Below are positions 57,476 to 64,000 of a DNA stretch of 64,000 nucleotides, one piece after another. The stretch's first letter is position 1. The number at the start of each line of letters is the position of its first letter. The DNA is from Symbiodinium kawagutii (taxonomy: Eukaryota; Sar; Dinophyceae; Suessiales; Symbiodiniaceae). Below the pieces are notes generated by a model. It did no database searches, was not told where the DNA came from, and saw only the letters and a program-made list of their open reading frames with translations. Location: the NCBI GenBank assembly GCA_009767595.1, contig VSDK01004339.1:330812-394811 (forward strand), written 5' to 3'. The position numbers and the translations under genes were made by a program.

Positions 57476-57482
57476 AGATGGT

Positions 57483-57568
57483 TGATTAGCTGATTTTGAT
57501 TGTTGATTAGCTGATTTTGATGGTTGATTAGCTGATTTTGATGGTTGATTCGCTGATTTTGATGGTTA
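57483..57568. repeat. Tandem TTGATTAGCTGATTTTGATGG units
   Basis: Four copies of a roughly 24-base unit, with one C/A variant in the fourth. Confidence 0.85.
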
Positions 57569-57672
57569 GCTGATTTGACAGTAGGCGCCGCTAGTGTTGG
57601 CAGACAAGAGTCGTTCTTGTGCTTCTAGGCAGCCCACCCCCAATCGCACACTACACGTATACGCAGATACAG

Positions 57673-57772
57673 TGGTCTCTCAAAGCAGGGAGCCCCAAAA
57701 ATGGTTGGTTTATTGCCATAAATAGCCAATAAACTTAATGACTTGCGGGGTTACCTATTTTGAGAAAGCACC
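57673..57772. mobile_element. Family A element, diverged
   Basis: GGTCTCTCAAAGCAGGGAGC to TACCTATTTTGAGAAAGCACC. Flanks do not match. Confidence 0.65.
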
Positions 57773-59584
57773 ATATATGTGTGTAAAATGCAGACAGCTC
57801 CTATCAATTCTGGTATATATATATAGTATAAATTACAAGAATGATATGGAGTCATAGTATCACATGATATATTACCATATATTTCGATATATATATATAT
57901 AGCCAGCCTGGAGTAGATAGAATATCCTCCATTTTAGATAATTAGTCCATTGGCCTATTGGGATGATCCAATTTCATATTCTCTGACTTTCAAGATGGTC
58001 GTATATAGATAATCACAGATCTATGTAGAATATGGTTTGACAAACTGTGCGCTGTCCAGAATGTTGCAGACAAATATCAATGGGTCGTCAGACTCCACTC
58101 ATCTTTAGCGGCTTGGGCAATGGCATGGCTTAGCAGTGGCACAGGGCCAGGGGATGACAAGATGTCACAGTCCCAATAAAGGACCCGAAATTCCCAATTA
58201 TTGTGATTGAGTGGTTTGAAAGTGTGATGTATATCGTCTAAATTTTGGAACCTTGTTTTTTTACATATCTAAAAACGGGATGTATACAATATATTCTGAA
58301 TTTTGGAACTTTCCAAAACACGAAGTGGTCCAGTTTTGATCCACAAATCATCAAAACAAACCACACGACAACCTGGCAGGCTCCACGACCATTCTATGAC
58401 ATTTTTTCCAATACCGTCTCGATGATGTTCACTGTCACTGCGAAAACGGTCAAATCTGAACTGTTTACACTAGAAAATTGTGAGATTTGAAGAAAACTTT
58501 TCCCAATCCTGGAATTAGCTGAGATGTGAACATGTGACAATCAACACCCGAAGCAAGATCATACCTGACAAGATCCAAAGCATTTATCCCAAGATCATGA
58601 TGGGTCATCGTTGGTAATCATCTAAAGTTTGCCTGGTTTTATCCCATGCGATGACCTTTCTTTTTGGGAGGAATACACTCGTTTGTGGCCATGTTTGGTC
58701 TTTTGCGAGCAGCAACAGCCAGCCTCAAAAGATACATTTATCAACCATCTTCGGCTGGCCACGTTTGGTTGTTGACACCTATTCAGCCATGTTCAAAGCA
58801 GCTTCTCGTCTATCAATCGCAGTTTTGAATTTACTGTTTAATTCCTCGCCCTGTATGGTAGACTTTGCTGGGCCCTAACTATGTAGAATACCAAAGGTCT
58901 CAACCAGGGTTTCGACGGCCAGGGGTCTGACAGTTCTGGGGATCTGAACCACCAGCATTTATCATCTTTGACCACTCAAACATACTCAAACCATTATTTC
59001 TTCCCCTTTCGATCCCTTTCGCAGATTAACCTGGTAGTGGAAATCACCTACAATTGATGGTTTCCCAGGATTCCCTGCTTAATCTACCACAGGGTAGCTT
59101 TCGTAAACATAGGGTTGTAGTGGTTCTTATACTGTGGTTGTTTCAACTTTTATATCCATCGTCATTGACAAGCATCGCTTGATACAGTATTTACAGTGGT
59201 AATCAGTGGCAACTATCGACTATTACAACTCCAGTGACTATCAATCATCAAAAGTACTGACTACTAATACTCATCATGTATTGATAACAATCAACTTTTT
59301 ATTAAAGCACTATCAATGGCTTCCTAAAAACTACAACTGCTATTAACTAAGCAATCAGGATGATTCACCATCATCAATATCCATGAATCACCATTGATTC
59401 TTGACTAGCTATCAGCATTTAGTCACTATTAGTAACTATTAATCACCACTATTAGCCACCATTAGTTCCTAGCTATCAGTATCACCATTGATTAATCACC
59501 ATTGTTTTTCACCATGAGCAAAAATCACCTCAGCCAGGCTTCGACAGCACAGCCTCGTCAAGAGCATGAGCCTTTGAAACGGCT
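57773..59584. other. Gene-poor stretch
   Basis: AT microsatellites lie at 57815-57835 and 57888-57900. A probable family C relic at 59020-59097 retains ACCTGGTAGTGGAAATCACC and ATCTACCACAGGGTA. From 59200 the DNA is rich in ACTATCAATCA words. No exon is supported. Confidence 0.4.
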
Positions 59585-59612
59585 GGAACCGAGGTATCCA
59601 TCGAGACTGGGC
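59585..59612 (+). other. Conserved block shared with 28105-28132
   Basis: Counterpart of the 28-base block in the first locus, 21 of 28 identical, here reading G-T-E-V-S-I-E-T-G. It lies 2.35 kb after the Z2 terminal block; the first copy lies 1.45 kb after its terminal block. Confidence 0.4.
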
Positions 59613-59639
59613 TTAAGCCGGAACCATGGTCGAGCTATG

Positions 59640-59990
59640 ACCACTTGGTGGCAGTGGTGGTAGATGGTAGTGGGTAGTGGGTAGTAAGTAGTATTGAGTA
59701 GTGGTAAGTGGTAGCAAATAGTAAAGTATATAGTATAGAAAATAGTGATAGTACATTTGTAGATTGATAGATTAATAGATTGATAGATTGGAAGATTAGT
59801 AGATTCGTAGTAGTAGCAGCAGTGTTAGAAGTAGTAGCAGCAGGAGTAGTCGTAGAAGTAGTAGCAATAGTAGTGCAGTAGAAGGAAGTAGCAAGTAGAT
59901 AAGTAAGCAAGCATGCAAGTAAGCAAGTAGGTCCAAGTAGGTCCAAGTAGGTAGGTGAGTAGTCAGTAGGTAATAGGTTGTAGTTGAGCA
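59640..59990. repeat. GTAGTA / AAGTAG low-complexity tract
   Basis: Irregular GTAGTAG, AGTAGGTCC and AGATTGATAG words. Minus-strand frames through it are repeat products. Confidence 0.85.
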
Positions 59991-60488
59991 ACTGGTGAGA
60001 CTGGAGCTGGCGTGGGGCCAAACTGTGAGATATCTCGACATTGGCTACCAACCACTAGACATCAACAGAGGTTATTACTTATCATTCATTACAACAACTA
60101 GTTAATGCTAGTGCTTATTATACTTGTCCATTTCATTATATATATATATATATACATATTTCTAGACTAGCTGTATTACACTAATCGTTATTAACCGCTA
60201 CACTAGTTGTAGCCGATGATTTCCAACCACCGATAGCATTTCAATTTTGCCCAGACTTGATGGGTCGCCCCGGGCCTTCGGTAGGGTCGCAGGGGACCCC
60301 TGTCCGCTACTCACAGAACTTTGGGATGACGAAGAGTTTGTCTCTCATCACTAATGATAATAAATCTACTAGTAGAGTAATGATAGTAAATCTACGAATC
60401 TACTTAAATCTATCAATCTATCAATCTACTCTACGACTCTGGCTTTTCAGGGCCCAGGGTGCCAACAACGGACGGCCCGTTGATCTCC

Positions 60489-60585
60489 CAGGCTGCCAGT
60501 AGCGGGAGTTATTGATGGCACAGATGCTGTCATGGACGACGCCGAGCTCGTGGATCCCGGGTCGTTCCTTGACGGAGAGCGACCT
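60489..60585 (+). CDS. Exon-like block shared with 29294-29372
   Basis: Follows GATCTCCCAG|G. Encodes LPVAGVIDGTDAVMDDAELV then DPGSFLDGERPAVM, open well beyond the block. The first copy has the same start but meets a stop after DAGS. The open frame here suggests this copy is the better preserved. The function is unknown. Confidence 0.4.
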
Positions 60586-60639
60586 GCAGTGATGGTAACG
60601 GTGGTTGGGACGGTGCGGTTCATGGTGGTAACCAGGGTG

Positions 60640-60846
60640 GCCGTGATTACTGGATGGTTAATGATGGTTGATGATGGTTAATGATGCTTAATGATGGTTG
60701 CGCACAGTTGACAGCAGATCCGCCAAAGGTCTTAGGCTGGCTCGGATTGAGCGGGCCATAAGAAGAACTACAACCAGTAAGGCTGTTGCAGCCAAATAGA
60801 AACGAATTAAGCATGAAGAAGGTACCACACAGGCACTGATCACTCA
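60640..60846 (-). other. Probable LINE 3' untranslated region
   Basis: Follows the last coding frame on the minus strand. Short TGATGGTTAATGATGG repeats at 60650-60700 may mark or lie beyond the element end. No A-tail was seen. Confidence 0.35.
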
Positions 60847-61665
60847 TCACGATTCAATCCAGGGCAGCTCACTTTTGGATTTCCCACACTTGTTTCGAAC
60901 GTACTTGATATGTTTCAGATTCTTCTCCCGATCCAAAAAAGATGTATCATCGCAGGCATGACTCCTTCGCGAAACCCCAACAGAAGGAAAGGGGCCCGGC
61001 AAACTCAAGGCAGCAGAGGTTATACAAGATGGCAAAATCTCAGTATGCACCAGTTGATTCATCAATACAGGACGAACCAGGTATCCAGCTACTGGCTTAG
61101 CATAGCCCAAAAAGGCCAAATAGGTGCGGCGCTTGTAGAAACGCCGAGGCAGCAAATCAATCTTCAGATACTCTCGGCAAAAGAAAATCGCCATCTCAAA
61201 CACTCGCACGAAATCCCATGTCGAGACCGGCAGGATTTCAGCATCAGGTTGTGGTAATGGATCAGCATAACGGAAAGGAGTAGTCCCTCTATTACACACC
61301 CTAACCAATGGAGTTCCAACCGACCCCACATAATTTGCAGCCAGCTCAAAGGTGGATATTCCACAGCAAAAATCATCCACTTCCGTGGGCCATCGCAATG
61401 CAGAGCAAAAAGTCATAATGCTAAGTAACACTGAAGCACCTGGGGCAAATGACCGCAGCAGCAAGTCCGGAACAACGGGCATATGAAAACAAGGCTCTGC
61501 CCCCTGTGGATCCCATGTAGCAATGTTCTCCAGAGAGAAACGATCAGAAAATGTGGATTGACGCTGTTCAACCGTTGTACCTGCATCCCATGCATCCAAT
61601 CTCGCAGAATGAGCACGAAACAAATTTGTCAATCCCCCAGGACAGAAATTTGCTGTTGATACCAA
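60847..61665 (-). CDS. LINE C-terminal domain
   Basis: A third frame encodes about 270 residues, including ALRWPTEVDDFCCGISTFEL and YVGSVGTPLVRVCN. I associate this with the conserved domain that follows RNase H in dinoflagellate LINEs. It ends at TGA/TAA near 60847 with basic residues (KNLKHIKYVRNKCGKSKSE). The function is unknown. Confidence 0.65.
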   Translation of the reverse strand: MVSTANFCPGGLTNLFRAHSARLDAWDAGTTVEQRQSTFSDRFSLENIATWDPQGAEPCFHMPVVPDLLLRSFAPGASVLLSIMTFCSALRWPTEVDDFCCGISTFELAANYVGSVGTPLVRVCNRGTTPFRYADPLPQPDAEILPVSTWDFVRVFEMAIFFCREYLKIDLLPRRFYKRRTYLAFLGYAKPVAGYLVRPVLMNQLVHTEILPSCITSAALSLPGPFPSVGVSRRSHACDDTSFLDREKNLKHIKYVRNKCGKSKSELPWIES

Positions 61666-62200
61666 ATAGCCACTTCATGGGCCGCCGAGTGAAAAACGGA
61701 GCGGTGAGGCTGGGTCCCCTCCGACGCCAAATGATCAGCAAAACGATTTCCCATGGCATGATACAAATCCAAGGAGTCATGAATATCAGAGTCCAGCCGA
61801 TGAGATTTAATCTTAACCAGCCTGAAGTTAGACAACGTACGTGTACGGGCCAGTTCACACAGATAAACGATCAGATCAAAGTTCTGTTTCCCATGATGGT
61901 GAGCAGCAACAGGAAGATCACGAACAGCAGTGAACAAGTCAATTGTATACTGTGAGTCACAAAAAATGCAAGCGGCATCCATAGACCTCACAATCTGTAA
62001 AACCGCCGACAATTCCGATCTGTTGTTGGTCTGACTACCAGTCGGCAACGCTGCTTGAATGGGTAGCAAGCTAGGAGGGAATCGACCAGAATTTCGATAC
62101 CGCTCCGCAACTCGTCGTCTAAGATCATCATCTCCCAAAGAATCCCAAACAATGGAATAAGCAGAAATATGCCCTCTGGCCAAACGAGGAAAAGGACAAG
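61629..62200 (-). CDS. LINE RNase H domain, remainder
   Basis: Continues the RNase H in a second frame: TNNRSELSAVLQIVR (second acidic motif, Glu), CIFCDSQYTIDLF (third, Asp) and GNRFADHLASEG (fourth, Asp). With YTDGS all four catalytic acids are present, so the domain decayed late. RNase H removes the RNA strand during element copying. Confidence 0.75.
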
Positions 62201-63292
62201 ACAAGACCCATCTGTGTAAAAGGTTTGGACACCATGCCCATTCCAACCAGCTTCGTGCAAATCAAAGGCAGCAGGGAAATCACGGGCAGCACAAATCGTT
62301 TCAAGCATGGTAAGCTTCGGATGCCTGTAGACCACCGGCAAGAACAGCATGTGCGGACAAAATGTCTTAACACGCTCAAGCAAGGAAGAAAATTCCAAGT
62401 TTAAATCTCGCAAACCAGAACAGTGAAGCGGGAAATGTGACCGATCATTTGGTGAATCACACAAAGGACATGGAACCGAATCAGCCCAATGAGTAGCTTG
62501 ATCATCATACAAAGTACCCAATGTAATCAGCATTGCACTCAAGGCATCCTGTCTTGCATCATCAGGACGTGGAAGCAACTTTGTATACAGGGAATCAATG
62601 ACCGGCCATGAAGCGAAATCCTTCCGAGAGGAAATCCTCTCGGTGATACAACAATCCCAAGCCTCTTGAACAAGCATGATAATATCCCGTTTTGACAGTA
62701 AATCCAACCGAACAGGCACACCAAGATGTGAGCAAATACAACCATGGTCATCGACTGTCCAAGAAATTCGATCCAGATAACACTTCAACGCAGCAGCAGG
62801 GCCATATGCCCTTCGTGGATCCAAAACCGCCTCCTTGAGGATAGCAGCACACAAAACCGGAAGGTCGTCACCTTCCAACAGCAATCGCCTCCAAATCATT
62901 AGGGAATGCAAAATAGCGTACACCAATGGGTCATAGACAAATTTTGAGACAACTGCCAATGCAAGCTCAGGTGAGGTGGCCGGTGTTTTCGTGACCAGCA
63001 ATTTGGCAGCCCGAGAACGGAGCTTGTCGAAGTGAGCCTTACCCACATACACGCCCTCGCATCCAAAAAACACAGAGGGCCAAATGTTGGATTGAATAAT
63101 CCTCGATTTCTCTTGTGAAGTCAAGGGTAAAGATTCCAAACGAGCTAATCGAGACAATCCATCATTCACCCGAGTCTGTTGACATCCTGTGCGATTGCTT
63201 CGTGAGTAATGAAGAAAGACCCCCAGCTCACGTTCTGCCAGTGCAAGACGGTAATGCCGAGGAGATCCCATGACCGCCAAATTTACCCCCTC
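61988..63292 (-). CDS. LINE connection region, zinc-knuckle-like motif and start of RNase H
   Basis: Same frame as the RT. It continues with an RT thumb/connection region (SKRDIIMLVQEAWDC and similar helical sequence), then CPLCDSPNDRSHFPLHC (about 62430-62480), a C-x2-C...H...C arrangement as found after the RT in many LINEs, and FYTDGSCL (about 62200-62220), the first acidic motif of RNase H. After this the meaningful frame changes; the remaining residues to 61988 are not RNase H-like. Confidence 0.75.
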   Translation of the reverse strand, partial: EGVNLAVMGSPRHYRLALAERELGVFLHYSRSNRTGCQQTRVNDGLSRLARLESLPLTSQEKSRIIQSNIWPSVFFGCEGVYVGKAHFDKLRSRAAKLLVTKTPATSPELALAVVSKFVYDPLVYAILHSLMIWRRLLLEGDDLPVLCAAILKEAVLDPRRAYGPAAALKCYLDRISWTVDDHGCICSHLGVPVRLDLLSKRDIIMLVQEAWDCCITERISSRKDFASWPVIDSLYTKLLPRPDDARQDALSAMLITLGTLYDDQATHWADSVPCPLCDSPNDRSHFPLHCSGLRDLNLEFSSLLERVKTFCPHMLFLPVVYRHPKLTMLETICAARDFPAAFDLHEAGWNGHGVQTFYTDGSCLVLFLVWPEGIFLLIPLFGILWEMMILDDELRSGIEILVDSLLACYPFKQRCRLVVRPTTDRNCRRFYRL

Positions 63293-64000
63293 TCAAGCCT
63301 TTCGACCAGCAACTGAAGTAGCCCAACTCCAGCACTTCCGAGGATCTGAAACTAAACGCAAGCTTTGCAGAAATTCATGCGTCAACTTCAAGGCTTCAAC
63401 ATGCAGCGCAAAATCAGAACTGTTCCAGGTCCAATCGTCAGCAAATACCGTGGATCTAACACCCAGATTAGCCATCAAGTTATGCCACAACCATCCAATG
63501 GCCACCATGGCAGCAACTGAAAGAGGGTCGCCCTCTGCACATCCGGTGGAAGCGTGAGAAGGCTCGCTGCAAGATCCCAAAAGTTGCACTGATCTCGACA
63601 TCCTTGACAATGACAGGAACCAAAAATTTGCCTGTCGAACACCCATACCCAATCGTTTCAAAATGGTGATCACAGGAAGCCGACCGAACCGGTTGAAACA
63701 TTTGGATATATCCAAACTGAACCCCCCCAGGGTGGAACCAATCTGCAGTGAGTATTCAATGTGTAGCGCACTCTTCAATGTCAATGTGGTACTAGTCCGA
63801 CCGGGTACAGCCCCAGCAATGTTCGGTGGGATAACCAAATGCCAGTTCAAAAGTAATCGTCGCACTGACACTTTCGACCATGTCCGAAAAAGCAATGAGA
63901 AAATTGTAATAGGACGCATGTCCTTAATTGCACATGAATCAGTTGTCTTCGCCAGAAGAATCACTTTAGCCAACATCATCCATTTTGGTAAACCATGCAA
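63293..64000 (-). CDS. LINE reverse transcriptase domain (partial at right edge)
   Basis: Copies element RNA into DNA at the target site. Motif A is GFSLDISKCFNRFG (catalytic Asp near 63704), motif B is GCAEGDPLSVAAM, and motif C is VFADDW (63431-63448), the two adjacent aspartates of the active site with Phe in place of the common Tyr. Upstream DMRPITIF and GAVPGRTSTT are the fingers-region motifs. The frame ends at a TGA at 63293, and the same frame resumes at once on the other side, so this is a single in-frame stop rather than the natural end. Confidence 0.85.
   Translation of the reverse strand: MHGLPKWMMLAKVILLAKTTDSCAIKDMRPITIFSLLFRTWSKVSVRRLLLNWHLVIPPNIAGAVPGRTSTTLTLKSALHIEYSLQIGSTLGGFSLDISKCFNRFGRLPVITILKRLGMGVRQANFWFLSLSRMSRSVQLLGSCSEPSHASTGCAEGDPLSVAAMVAIGWLWHNLMANLGVRSTVFADDWTWNSSDFALHVEALKLTHEFLQSLRLVSDPRKCWSWATSVAGRKA

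Larger units (their letters stand above)
60847..64000 (-). mobile_element. LINE retrotransposon, 3' part
   Basis: Minus-strand coding sequence enters from beyond the right edge and ends at a stop at 60847. Order: reverse transcriptase, connection region, zinc-knuckle-like motif, RNase H, C-terminal domain. The parts lie in three frames with one in-frame TGA, so this copy is not functional as it stands. No 5' end, endonuclease domain, poly-A tail or target duplication can be judged from this window. The layout (RT, then RNase H, then a WPxExDxFxxGIS-type C-terminal domain) is one I associate with dinoflagellate LINEs. Confidence 0.85.

Overview
The window looks like dinoflagellate nuclear DNA, most like Symbiodiniaceae. 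The evidence is sparse gene content, short exons mostly on one strand with AG|G acceptors and some GC donors, many short inverted-repeat elements of a few families, and fragments of protein families I recall (unchecked) as very multicopy in Symbiodinium. A run of 316 N lies at 9657-9972. No rRNA, tRNA, CRISPR or bacterial-type operon is visible. Layout: 1-25 kb is almost gene-free. It holds at least 20 short inverted-repeat (MITE-like) elements, microsatellites, an exact 3 x 175 bp tandem array (19081-19605), a decayed 60-bp-type array beside the N gap, and one possible minus-strand exonuclease exon (7228). From 25.2 to 29.4 kb there is a small plus-strand locus that starts with an N-myristoylation-type sequence (MGCGAS). 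The same series of exon-like blocks recurs in the same order at 34.2-36.3 kb and 57.2-60.6 kb, again starting with a myristoylation-type sequence (MGSAGS). I read this as a direct segmental duplication. In the second copy the last intron is about 20 kb longer. That extra DNA (about 36.4-57.1 kb) holds the only gene-dense part of the window, all on the plus strand: (i) exons of a large lysine/glutamate-rich protein family (37.2-42.2 kb); (ii) a fragment with EQPxSSVM and YGSxTxKPTRLFG motifs, resembling a Symbiodiniaceae family that I think is distantly methyltransferase-like (44.6-45.7 kb); (iii) a charged, coiled-coil-rich gene from ATG 48127 to TAA 52385, several of whose exons join in frame through GC-AG and GT-AG introns; and (iv) a conserved protein whose motif order is compatible with a eukaryotic DNA transposase (53.3-56.3 kb). 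A 670-bp terminal-inverted-repeat element closes this region at 56383-57052. The right end (60847-64000, minus strand) is the 3' part of a LINE: reverse transcriptase, a zinc-knuckle-like motif, RNase H and a C-terminal domain, with one stop and two frame changes. Main result: two short-element families (A and B below) share GG...CC ends and are flanked by exact 4-bp duplications of the form A-N-N-T in 12 of about 25 copies, which points to one shared mobilising activity. A third family (C) is TA-flanked and carries a donor-like GTAAAC and an acceptor-like CAG in its own ends.
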